From NCBI RefSeq assembly GCF_037042905.1, contig NC_087259.1, forward strand, positions 20,925,501 to 20,989,500: DNA of 64,000 bases. The letters are read 5' to 3'. The translations under genes were made by a program, and so were the position numbers. This document shows positions 22,141 through 31,870 of this stretch, one piece after another. The notes under the pieces were generated by a model that saw only the letters and a program-made list of their open reading frames with translations, had not been told where the DNA came from and did not search any database. Each line of letters opens with the position of its first letter. The stretch's first letter is position 1. Source of the stretch: Lytechinus pictus (lineage: Eukaryota; Echinodermata; Echinoidea; Temnopleuroida; Toxopneustidae).

Positions 22141-22303
22141 GTAGGAGATAGCGCGAACGCAGATCTCCGCTACCATAAATTATACGCCCGAGTTCCCCAC
22201 GTTTGGGGGAATCGCAAGGTTCAGCAAGCCGGAGTGCAATGGCAAGCCTCGCCCTGGGGGTGCATCCTTCTTGATCAATGCGACCCCTGCGCCAGGTAAG
22301 TAT
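22141..22303 (-). ncRNA. U1 spliceosomal snRNA (gene or close variant)
   Basis: Read on the minus strand this is a 163-nt U1 snRNA; the usual length is about 164. The 5' end ATACTTACCTGG is the exact 5' splice-site-pairing region. Stem-loop II carries CCATTGCACTCCGG, the U1A protein-binding loop. Stem-loop III is CGATTCCCCCAAACGTGGGG. The Sm site region is GTATAATTTATGGTAG, and stem-loop IV (GGAGAT..GCGTTCGCGC..ATCTCC) pairs well. In stem-loop I the U1-70K loop reads GATCAAGAAGG where GATCA(C/T)GAAGG is usual. U1 base-pairs with 5' splice sites in the nucleus to start spliceosome assembly. Just upstream (minus strand) TATATTTT lies about 29 bases before the start, but I could not assign a proximal sequence element. 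The altered 70K loop leaves open a variant gene or a recent pseudogene. Confidence 0.92.
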
Positions 22304-23480
22304 GCCTGTCAGAGTTTCAGAAAATATAAGTAAGAATAAACGTATTACACTAGTTACGGTTAGTGGTTCATTCAAACTTCGTAAGTTTATCCTTCTTTAA
22401 TTTATATTTCCGATTATGAACAGACTTGCTATGAAATAGTATTATTTCAAAACATTATCAATAACGATTGTAAATTTTTTGATTGAAAAATATTTTTCAA
22501 AATAAGAATAAATTGTAAAAATATGCCAATTTGGTGCACTTCTACTTGGAAAACCTTCGCGCTGGCGACCAGAATATGAATATGCAAGGCAATTAACTTT
22601 GACCTATGACGTCAAAATAAAAACCAACCATGCATCATTCAGCGTCGTATTCTTTGAGTAGCTTGTGTATGGCTGTGTACTCGGACTGTGTTCGTTTAAA
22701 AAATGATGAAAATAAAATATTTTTAATGTATTTAGATCGATTATTTAACTTTTTTTAATAAACATTGCATTTTTGTATATGATGTTTTCAAACACAATTT
22801 CAAATTTCAATTCTCGAAAAAGACATTATTTGTCTTGTCTGAGATCATGCATTTGAAAATCGAATTTTAACCATAATTCTACCTTCTTCGCGATGAAAGC
22901 TAAATAAATGAATGCAATTTTTATACATATGCAGTTTAAATTTCTGTGGTATTTAGGCCCAATGATCCGAGTTAGAATCCCAGCAATATACATATTATGT
23001 ATGTACTATAGCCACTGTACTGAGTAGCACACGATAGCATTGCACAGACGAAAGACAAACGAAAATCAGAAATGGCGACGAATATGTACATGTTGTCATT
23101 CAGCATGCATGAAATGGATAAAGCAGATATTGACTGTAGAATCAATTCGTGAACTGATATATGGGAAAGGGGTAAGTATTTGACTTCGTTCTAATAGTAT
23201 AATATGACCGTATACTACAGGCAAATGTTATAATATCAACCGGAATATCTACCACAAAAATACTAGTACGCGGACATTACAGTCGTGTCCCACAACGTCC
23301 GTTCATTGCGCGATATATTTTTCTCGAACGCATACGATTGTAAATGTTGTATTATTATAATGACAACATATAATAAAGGAGCTTATCTTGGTGATTGCAT
23401 TGTGGGAGGGGTGAGAGTACTTAATGGTAAACTAACACGTATGGTAAAATATGACATTCAACCAATCTTAATATGCCCAT
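22304..23480. other. U1 upstream region and unassigned DNA
   Basis: The first few hundred bases would hold the U1 promoter (snRNA polymerase II type), but no element is certain. Near 23070-23171 a GC-richer stretch with several ATGs ends in AAAGGG followed by the strong donor GTAAGTAT (intron start 23172). It could be a 5' untranslated exon of the FEM1-like gene 4.4 kb downstream; this is a guess. Confidence 0.35.
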
Positions 23481-24080
23481 GCATTCAATTCAATTCAATT
23501 TAATCATTGTTTATTTCGTATACATGTGAGTCATGTTACACAGCCAAAAGGCTGAAATGATTATGTTTACAATAAAATGTTCACAATTAAGTCATACATT
23601 GGTAAAAGCAACAATTGCAATTTAAACAGGTACATGTAAGGATTTTGGATGTACATAGATAATAAATATTTTTTAAAGAGCAAGTGTAACTATAAGTATA
23701 AGAATTCATTAATCGAGTGAAAAAAATACTTTGATGAATACCGGTATCAGACAATTAAAAATTAAAATAGTAATCAGATTTAAATGGAGACTAAAACAAT
23801 GACAAAAATTTAAGTTGATTTCAAGGCTATGAAAGTAAAATTTATTCAGAATTTAGTAAATCTATGAAATATGGTATTGCACTTTTTCTAAAACGATCTG
23901 TTTTGCATTTTATCTGAGCAAATTAAGTTTGGAAATGAGATTGAGATATTTTTCCTTTTTGGTCGCCGGTTATTACGGAGAGTGTTTTTTTTTAAACAGG
24001 GATTTATAGTAAACTCCATACTCATAATCCGGGCTCATAATGTAAGGGGAATGCAAGCCTTGTCTTATTCATGGTATTGC
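23481..24080 (-). mobile_element. LINE 3' end fragment
   Basis: ATTCAATTCAATTCAATTTA at about 23484 is the reverse of the (TTGAA)n-type tail seen on the LINE ending near 37290. It is followed by GTTTATTTCGTATACATGTG and AAAGGCTG, as in a reversed non-LTR 3' UTR. No reverse transcriptase sequence is present. The boundary at 24080 is approximate. Confidence 0.5.
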
Positions 24081-24230
24081 ATTGTATAGTATCAGGGAAG
24101 TCAAGTGGGAGTTCCCAGTCTCTCAGCTCACTTCCCTTGTATAGTATCATTATTTTATCCATGCGTCGATGTATATCTGTGTGCCATCATGTAGTATTGC
24201 TCGATGGTGCATAGAGCAAACATTGCTAAC

Positions 24231-24807
24231 TTAAAGGACAAGTCCACCCTAACAAAGAGTTGATTTGAATAGAAAGAGAAAAATCCAACAAGCATATAGC
24301 ACTGAAAATTTCATCAAAATCGGATGTAAAATAAGAAAGTTATGACATTTTGAAGTTTCGCTTAATTTCACAAAACAGTTATATGCACTAATGCACATCC
24401 TGGCTGGTATGCAAATGAGGAGACTATTTCTTTTGTATTTTATTATATGAAATATTCGAATTTTCTCCTCATTATCAAGTGGTACAACGATTACCATGAA
24501 CATGTGGAATTAGCATTGTTTAATACTATATGGTTCAGTCAAGTTGGTCCTTATTGTCAAATCTATAGAAAATGAAATATTGTATAATTCAAACAATAAA
24601 AAACAAAAGAAATAGTGAGTGATGGACATCATCGACTGAGTCACCTAGTTGTGCATATCACTGTTTTGTGAAAAATGAGCGAAACTTTAAAATGTCATAA
24701 CTTTCTTATTTTACATCCGATTTTGATGAAATTTTCAGCACTAAACTAGTTTGATTTTTCTTTATTTATTCAAGTTCGCATTTTCCCGGGGTGGACTTGA
24801 CTTTTAA
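24231..24807. mobile_element. TTAA-flanked palindromic MITE
   Basis: Starts TTAAAGGACAAGTCCACCC and ends GGGGTGGACTTGACTTTTAA. The inner arms CATCAAAATCGGATGTAAAA and TTTTACATCCGATTTTGATG are exact inverses. Same family as 20949-21636 and 25834-26444. Confidence 0.88.
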
Positions 24808-25451
24808 ACATTTTAAAGTATTGCTTAATTTTCACAAAACATTATGATCATCTGGTGACTGATGACATCACTCACTCACTATATTTTATTTTATGGTGTG
24901 AAGAAATAGGTTAATTTTCCATTTAGTAGAGTTTGATTTCTCCATGAAAGTATATGAGAAATTACCAGAAGTTGTAAATTGCATGTCTTTTGATGAAAAG
25001 TCTTGTATATAGAAATCAATAAATACGAAAGAAACTGTGAATATGTGAGTTTAATGTTATAACTAATTCGTTAGGGTGGATTTAGAGACAAAATTTAACC
25101 GAGCTTGGCTTTTTGCCCGATTCCCTCTCATTTCCTTAAATATTTTTCCTGCTTTGTAAGTTGAGATATTGTCTATCACATGATGTAAAATTCCCTCAAC
25201 GTAGAGACAATTGATAAATCCAATGTCAACGACGATACGTTGTTATAAAATGTTATATTATGTATTTCACAAGAAATAAAATAATAAACTGAACTTGAAA
25301 TTTAAAAAAAATTGCTTGTACGACCGGTCATTATGATTTGTAAGCATTGCAGTACATAATTATTGTGGAATTGAAACTTTAAAAAAAATTGTCTCAGTGA
25401 AAGTAATAGTGATCTGCCGATAGGTCCAGGCATATACGGAGGTGAAACGTA
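24808..25451. other. No gene; fragment of the same MITE then unassigned DNA
   Basis: Just after the MITE, ACATTTTAAAGTATTGCTTA and ATGACATCACTCACTCACTA resemble a second, decayed half-copy. No other feature is recognised. Confidence 0.4.
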
Positions 25452-26680
25452 ATGGTGCGAGGTAAAACTGGCCGAGTTAAAAAAAATGGCAGAGGTAAAA
25501 ATTTCAGATGCAAAAATTGGCCGATAAAGATGGCACAGGCAAATCCCTTTGTCTGCAGTAGGTCCATGGTCTATTTTTCTATTTTGGGAATTAATAATCA
25601 AATGATATCTAGGGGATTTGCTATGACAATTTGATTGTTTGGGGTGTAAGATCTGCATTTCGAACCACTGCCATTTACCCCCGTCTGCCATTGATTTGAT
25701 TTGGTGTGATTATTATTCTCATTCCACGAAAACATATACATCTTTAGCAAAATTAATGAGAAAATAATGGAAATAACGTCATTCACTTTTGTTTTTAATA
25801 GTAATATAGATTCACGGAAATGAGGAATCTATATTAAAGGTCAAGTCCACCTCAGAAAAATGTTGATTTTAATAAATAAAGGAAAATCAGACAAGCATAA
25901 TGCTGGAAATTTCATAAAAATCGGATGTAAAATAAGAAAGTTATGACATTTCAAAGTTTCGCTTATTTTTCGCAAAATAGTTATAAGCACAATTTAGTCA
26001 CATGCAAATGAGAGAATCGATGATGTCCCTCACTCACTATTTCTTTTGTTTTTTATTGTTTGAATTATACATTATCTCTATTTTTGCAGATTTGACAATA
26101 AGGACCAACATGACTGAACCATAAAATGTTAAGCAATGGTAATTCAACATGTTCAGGGAGAAATTAAACTTTGTTTCACAGGACAATGAGGAGAAAATTA
26201 GAATATTTCGTATTTCATATAATAAAATACAAAAGAAATAGTGAGTGAGTGATGTCATCACTTCCCTCATTTGCATACTGACCGAGATGTGCATATAACT
26301 GTTTTGTGAAATTAAGCGAAAATTTAAAATGTCATAACTTTCTTATTTTACATCCGATTTTGATGAAATTTTCAGTGTTATGCTTGTTTGATTTTTCTCT
26401 TTTTATTCAAATCAACTTTTTGTTGGAGTGGACTTGTCCTTTAATGAGCATATAACTTGTAAACCCGTTTGTAAACGTATAGGTTTCCAGAAATTAATGA
26501 TTGAAAATTATATAACGCAATGAAGAAAGATGAATCAAAGTGATGAAGAATATTGTCTATATTACAGTCACATTTATGATATAATTACCCCGCCCATTTT
26601 TTTTAACCTCTGCCATTTTTACCCAAGCCATTTTACCTCTGCCATCTTTACCTCTGCCATTTTGTTATGCGAAACCTTTG
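25452..26680. repeat. Inverted GGCAGAGGTAAAAA repeats around a MITE
   Basis: The left flank (25452-25540) has GGCAGAGGTAAAAATT and related TGGCACAGG words. The right flank (26589-26665) has several copies of the reverse complement, ACCTCTGCCATTTTTACC. Together they bracket the palindromic MITE at 25834-26444. This looks like an older element with simple, repeated ends into which the MITE inserted. Confidence 0.5.
25834..26444. mobile_element. TTAA-flanked palindromic MITE
   Basis: Starts TTAAAGGTCAAGTCCACC and ends GGAGTGGACTTGTCCTTTAA. The inner blocks AAAATCGGATGTAAAATAAG and CTTATTTTACATCCGATTTT are exact inverses. The middle holds two CACTCACTATTTCTTTTGT-type blocks in opposite orientation. 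Confidence 0.88.
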
Positions 26681-26699
26681 TGATTGCCATTGTTGTATA

Positions 26700-26930
26700 C
26701 ATGGTTCGCCACAGTGGCGGATCCGGATGGGGGGCACATCCGGTCCGTCCCCCCCCCCCCTCCCCTTGAGGCCATAAAATATATTTGTAGTGGAAAATAT
26801 GCATGGTGAAGACCTTTTCATTTTATTGGTTGACATAATGATATATAGCCTTCATTCGGGATTCGGGAGTGAACACCTTTTTATTTTGCTAGTAATTTTT
26901 TCCCCGAGAAAATGCCACCTCCTCATGCAG
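26700..26930. repeat. Decayed G/C-run repeat
   Basis: CAGTGGCGGATCCGGATGGG followed by a poly-C tract, and later CCCCGAGAAAATGCCACC. CAGTGGCGGA is a hAT-like end, but the opposite end is not clear. A similar pattern occurs near 30500-30695. Confidence 0.4.
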
Positions 26931-27599
26931 CCCCTGGTTCATATGCCTAACGTATGTAATTTTAAATGCTTTGTTTTCTTTACTATGCGAATAAATCTGT
27001 TAATACCAGCATGTTGTCAATAATTATGGAAGTTTTATAAATTATGATCTCTGAATACTGTCAAAGCGCTTCATAATTCAATGAACTACATTTTATTTAC
27101 GATTGGTTTATGATATTCATGATCTGTTTTATAAACTCAGAAGTGACTTTGAAAAAGAAATGTAAAGTGAACAAAAATGAAAAACTGATTAGAGTGTGAC
27201 CCAATAGATGAAGGGACACCAATTCTGTTATTTCTGTGAGTGTACAGCCCTTTCCTATGACATTACCAAACGCCTCAATGCAGAAACGAGTTTGTAATGT
27301 ATGATGAATGAACATTATTTTGAAAGAGCGTTAATACATGATTTTTGATCTTCGATCAGACCGAACATTTTGGGGATGGATGCATGGGTGAGTCTCGACC
27401 TTAGAAAAAACATGTAGTTAAAAGATATCTTATCCTCCAACAATATTGTCATCATTGCAAAATTGTATTATTTCTCGTGTTTTTGCATCACTATAAATTA
27501 TCAAGGTTACCACCATCGTCACTTTCATTGTTTGATAATTATATACCTTAAAATGTAACAAAGTCAAATGTATCTTCGTTTATTTTTCTTTCTATACAG
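26931..27599. other. 5' flank or intron of the FEM1-like gene
   Basis: AT-rich sequence ending in a pyrimidine-rich tract and acceptor (TTTATTTTTCTTTCTATACAG, last G at 27599). If that site is used, the region is intronic and the promoter lies further upstream. Confidence 0.45.
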
Positions 27600-27624
27600 A
27601 TTTATCAGTTCACCAATAGCAATC
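27600..27624 (+). other. Putative 5' UTR after a splice acceptor
   Basis: A textbook acceptor ends at 27599. The ATG at 27568 lies inside its polypyrimidine tract and would encode a Phe-rich leader unlike the family. The first ATG after the acceptor is at 27625, so that is taken as the start. Confidence 0.6.
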
Positions 27625-29967
27625 ATGAGCGTCGTAATATCACCCAAAGTTTCAAAGGACCTCTACGAAGCAGCCCGAGTGGGGGATATTCTGGAAATAC
27701 GAAGACTGTTACAAGATTTAACGTTTCGGGAAGCAAGGAGAGTTCTAGAACACAGTTCCATCGTGGTCGAACCGGTACTCAACATCGCTGTTCATTTCAA
27801 ACACGAGAATGTAGTCCGTGATCTTGTGGAATACTTTGGGGTCACTGTCGACGCGAAGTCTGATGAGGAGTCGTCACCTTTGATGCAGAGTGTTCTTGGT
27901 GGCAATGTGGGCATTCTTCGTATCATAAGCAAGAAGCTGAAGTATCCCGACCGAGGGTATCCCATACATCGGGTATGTGGAGGAGAAACACCGAATGGCA
28001 TACAGGTCCTGAAGATTCTTATACACAGTGGAGCCAACATCAATCTGAAGAACCATAAAGGTCTTACTCCTTTGATGATTGTTTGTCAGAAGAGAAATTC
28101 ACAGGCACAGGACATGGTCAAGATTCTCCTGCAGGGAGGGGCAATGGTAAACATTTCGTCGCCTGATGGCAACACCGCTCTTCATTTTGCTATTCAACAA
28201 ACGGATGAAATGTTGAAGGAATTGGCTTGGGACAGACTGAATGTGTTGAAGTGGTTGGTGAAAGCCGGAGCAAAGCTGAAGCCGAATAACCTTGGTCTCA
28301 CACCACTTCATCTTGCTTGCCTCAAAGGCAATGCTGAAACCCTCACGTTCCTTTCGAATAGCTTTTCTGTAGATGATGCCGAGTTGGCTGACTACCATGA
28401 ACTACTAGCATCTTCTCTGTACTTCAATAAAATCAAACGTGATGGGAAATTCTCTATAATATGCAAAATAAACGAGACCCATTGCAAGGCATTTAAGCAC
28501 TTGGAGATTGGCATGAAATTGCGAACGTCACACGAGACGCCATTGTGGAAGTTCACCAACCAGATACGAGAGGAGGGGCTTCTCTATCACGTCGAGACAC
28601 AAACCTTTGAAGAATTACATGCTCTTAAGAATCACGGGGAAGGTCTTCTTGTGGAGTTGATTCTGGCCAGACAAAGGGTTCTTCCCTCAAAGGCATACGA
28701 GGATCACCTGATGCCCTTGATCATTGAGTATTACTTATACTTGAAGAACAAACATCACTACAGTCAAGCAATATCGCTATTGACGCACAAGATGCGCCTG
28801 CAGCTTCAGTTAACGCAAAGAAAGTTTGAGCACACCATTATCTTTCTTCTCGGATTGTTCCGATCTTATAGACATAGTTCACAATGGGCCCGGAAAGATG
28901 ATCAGAAAATTGCAGAGGCAGTCATAACTTTCATTGAAGAATGTTATGAAAGCGAGCCATCGGAGAAGCGATTTCTTCTGCGTTGGTTGTATCTCACACA
29001 AATGCACCTGTTATATCTATGCCTCTGTAACCCGTCAATTGGCTCTTCAGATATAGAGAATATCCGTGGATTAACCAAGAGGTTTCTATCTGTCACAAGA
29101 GCCATCAAAAAGTCAGTACTAGCCACCTATGATCACTGTGAGGATGCATACCTGTTTGGATCGTGTACGAGCGAACCCTTTCGGGCAGTGGTAGGAGACA
29201 ATTCCCTTCACGTTGCTTGCAGACACATCCCAAAAGATGAATCCAACTCAAATGACGACAGGAACTGTACTTGCAGCTTTGACCACCCAACACGTCTTTC
29301 GGCACTCCTTGAAATACTACATTCATGCGGTGAGGATATCAATGCCATAAACTCTGAAGGCAAAACACCATTGAAGGTACTCTTGGATAGGCACTCAACG
29401 GCCATGACGGTAGAATGTCGGCTGGCAGTTCAGACGCTTCTGATTGAGGGTGCCGATCCTGACGTGAAAGACAAGCTAGAACAGACCGCTCTCAATTCTG
29501 TTCTCGTTGGCTACCTGTCTCCAAGCTGTGACATCACTTGCTACATTGAACTAAAAACTGTCCTGATACTGCTGCTCAAGAGTGGTGCAGATCCGAACGC
29601 TCAGGACAAAAGAGGGTATACCCTTCTTCACCACTTAATGGAGATCTACAACCAAGGGGTAGGACAAGGTATCCAGAGTAGCCATCAGACAGCCAGCGAT
29701 AACAACGGATTCTCTTTTCAAGAATTTGTAGAGATTCTTCAAAGCTTCGGAGGTTCGGCGGATCTCTTTACTCAGAATGGCAGATCTGCCCTTGACATGT
29801 GCAAAGATGAAGCCGTAGAAAGCCAGATGAGATTAAGGCTTCTTGACGCCAAGAGAAATTGGATGACTCTAGCACGGATTGCCGGTAGAACAATTCGGTT
29901 GCAGAAGGTTCCCTATCGCCAGGTAGCCCCAACGACCCTCGTTCACGTGATAGAATTGAAGACTTGA
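27625..29967 (+). CDS. FEM1-family ankyrin-repeat protein, CUL2 substrate-receptor-like
   Basis: An uninterrupted 780-codon frame. FEM1 proteins are substrate receptors of CUL2-RING ubiquitin ligases; their ankyrin/TPR region binds C-terminal degrons and a BC-box contacts Elongin B/C. The layout here matches. Ankyrin repeats span about residues 10-250 (GLTPLMIVCQ near 146, GNTALHFAIQ near 182, GLTPLHLACLKGN near 224). A TPR-like helical middle begins ELLASSLYFNK (259) and covers about 259-420, including ILARQRVLPSKAYEDH at the position of the FEM1 IRERILGPSHPDT block. A second ankyrin set covers about 525-735 (NSLHVACRH, ADPNAQDKRGYTLLHHL). The C-terminal TLARIAGRTI (748-757) aligns with the FEM1 BC-box. 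Length is somewhat above the usual 617-670. The sequence is divergent, and the coding region has no intron. The start at 27625 follows a splice acceptor. Family assignment is confident; which FEM1 member is not. Confidence 0.82.
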   Translation: MSVVISPKVSKDLYEAARVGDILEIRRLLQDLTFREARRVLEHSSIVVEPVLNIAVHFKHENVVRDLVEYFGVTVDAKSDEESSPLMQSVLGGNVGILRIISKKLKYPDRGYPIHRVCGGETPNGIQVLKILIHSGANINLKNHKGLTPLMIVCQKRNSQAQDMVKILLQGGAMVNISSPDGNTALHFAIQQTDEMLKELAWDRLNVLKWLVKAGAKLKPNNLGLTPLHLACLKGNAETLTFLSNSFSVDDAELADYHELLASSLYFNKIKRDGKFSIICKINETHCKAFKHLEIGMKLRTSHETPLWKFTNQIREEGLLYHVETQTFEELHALKNHGEGLLVELILARQRVLPSKAYEDHLMPLIIEYYLYLKNKHHYSQAISLLTHKMRLQLQLTQRKFEHTIIFLLGLFRSYRHSSQWARKDDQKIAEAVITFIEECYESEPSEKRFLLRWLYLTQMHLLYLCLCNPSIGSSDIENIRGLTKRFLSVTRAIKKSVLATYDHCEDAYLFGSCTSEPFRAVVGDNSLHVACRHIPKDESNSNDDRNCTCSFDHPTRLSALLEILHSCGEDINAINSEGKTPLKVLLDRHSTAMTVECRLAVQTLLIEGADPDVKDKLEQTALNSVLVGYLSPSCDITCYIELKTVLILLLKSGADPNAQDKRGYTLLHHLMEIYNQGVGQGIQSSHQTASDNNGFSFQEFVEILQSFGGSADLFTQNGRSALDMCKDEAVESQMRLRLLDAKRNWMTLARIAGRTIRLQKVPYRQVAPTTLVHVIELKT

Positions 29968-31539
29968 CGTTTCCGGACACAGCAATAATTATGTGCACTC
30001 GAATGCAAATATGAACATCAATAAGTATAATGGAAAACAATGTTGCTCCGAAGTATGAAGTATATAGCGGTGAAGTCAAATTGAATAGGTGTAATGGATG
30101 CTGAGAAAATAATGTAATGTAAGACTTCTTTAAAATGCGATTTCTTGATGTGCAATATACCCTATTATGATTAAGATAATGATTGTTGAACAATTGCATT
30201 CATGTTTTACCATTATGAATTTAAAAGTGGAACAATTAAAAAGGAGATAGTACGAACTGATGGCAAAGAGATTGAAATGGGAGAATGTGAAAGAGTGTGG
30301 CTCACGATTACATGGATTAGGGAAAGCTGGTTGAAAATGAAATGATTCAAGAGGTGCTAAAACTCTTGTCCTTGAGACCTGTGCACCTAATGTGAAATCT
30401 CGTCATCATAACCTAGCATTAACTTAAAGAAAAAAAATCAAACAATCAACATTGATTAGGCCTACTTGTGACCATCATAACAGATGGATGATTCAATCAC
30501 TGGGGGATACAGGGGGGGGGCACAGCCGGCCCGTGGCCCCCCCTTTTTTTGAGAGGCATAAGTAAAATGTGTAATGCAAAAATACCGTTAAAACAGAAGT
30601 TTGCCCCCCCCCCCCCCTTCAAAAATGAAGACCTTTTTTTCCTCGGGGAAAATGTGCCCCCCTTTTGAAAAATCATGGATCCGTCCCTTGGACTCAATAG
30701 TAATCAGCTTTTCAATCCTGATGCTAGTTATTTTATTGATGTACTAAAAGAACCATGGTTATTCAAGAAAATGATATAGTATCTTGAATAGTGTAGAAAT
30801 TTGATGATTTCATTCAATTTATTTGTTGGTTTAACTTTCTTAATATTACACAGCATCAGTTAATTAAACGATGATAAAATGAGAAGCATATACTGAATTA
30901 TATTTCACATATCAGTTGTATATTTTTTCTTAAAACTATAATGCACACAAATTATGTTGATGTTGACTGAATCATAATACACAAATTTATCTGTCAAGTA
31001 TTATAGTTGAGAGTAGAATAATTCATGGATAGTTTCTGCGCTCTATTTAGATGTAATGTTGATTCATGGAAAAATGTGTATATGGTAGAATTGAGCATTC
31101 CCTGTTGGAGCTGTTCGTTTCAAAACGTGTAATAAGTTGCGTACCAGAGATATATTCTATATTATATAATTTTTTATTCAGAGGATATTTATATTTTCAC
31201 CTAACTTTATAGACTGCAGAGCAGGACTCTTTGCTTGATGGCACGCCACATGTATATTATAGTGCTACAGTCAGGTCAATGAAACATCTCCAAATCGACC
31301 GATTGGTAAAAACCTAATAGATTTGGTCGGTTTCATTTCATTTCGTTTTGTTTCATATAATTTCGTTTCATTTCATTCTAATTTTAATTTTTATTTCATT
31401 TCGTTTCTTTCTATTCCCAACGTTAACAATTGTTTTTATACGTCTTGATAATTGTAAGCAATAAAACAGAGCAGGTGTCCTAAGTACAAAAATATAGTCG
31501 ACATTATTATAAAAAAAGAAGAAAAAGGTTTAGAATAGA
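29968..31539. other. 3' flank of the FEM1-like gene, no further gene
   Basis: A possible polyadenylation signal ATTAAA lies at 30235-30240. A G/C-run repeat (CACAGCCGGCCCGTGGCCCC, poly-C, ATCATGGATCCGTCCC) lies at about 30500-30695. TTTCATTTCATTTCGTTTTG simple repeats occur at 31330-31410. Nothing else is recognised. Confidence 0.45.
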
Positions 31540-31870
31540 GGTGGCTTCTAAAGAATAAATAGATAAATAGATAAATGAATGAATAAATATATAAGTAAAT
31601 ATTGTTAAACAAATAAATAAAAATTAATATATAAGTAAATAAATATATAAATAAATAAATAAATATATAAATTAATAAATGAATGAATGAATAAATAAAT
31701 ATATAAGTAAATATTGTTAAACAAATAAATAAATATATAAGTAAATAAATAAATAAGTAAATAAATAAATAGATAAATGAATAAATGAATGAATAAATAA
31801 ATAAATATATAAGTAAATATTGTTAAACAAATAAATAAATATATAAATAAATGAATATATATATATATAA
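31540..31870. repeat. (AAATA)n array with higher-order unit
   Basis: AAATAAATAAATATATAAGT words fill the interval. A longer unit ATATAAGTAAATATTGTTAAACAAATAAATA-type (two adjoining blocks) recurs three times, near 31588, 31700 and 31806, giving a higher-order period of about 105-115 bp. Confidence 0.85.

Noticed and set aside
27568-27624. Upstream in-frame ATG adding 19 residues to the FEM1-like protein
   Set aside because: It lies inside a pyrimidine tract ending in a splice acceptor at 27599, and the Phe-rich leader does not resemble the family.
27874-29405. Minus-strand frames under the FEM1-like gene
   Set aside because: They are shadows of the long plus-strand coding frame.
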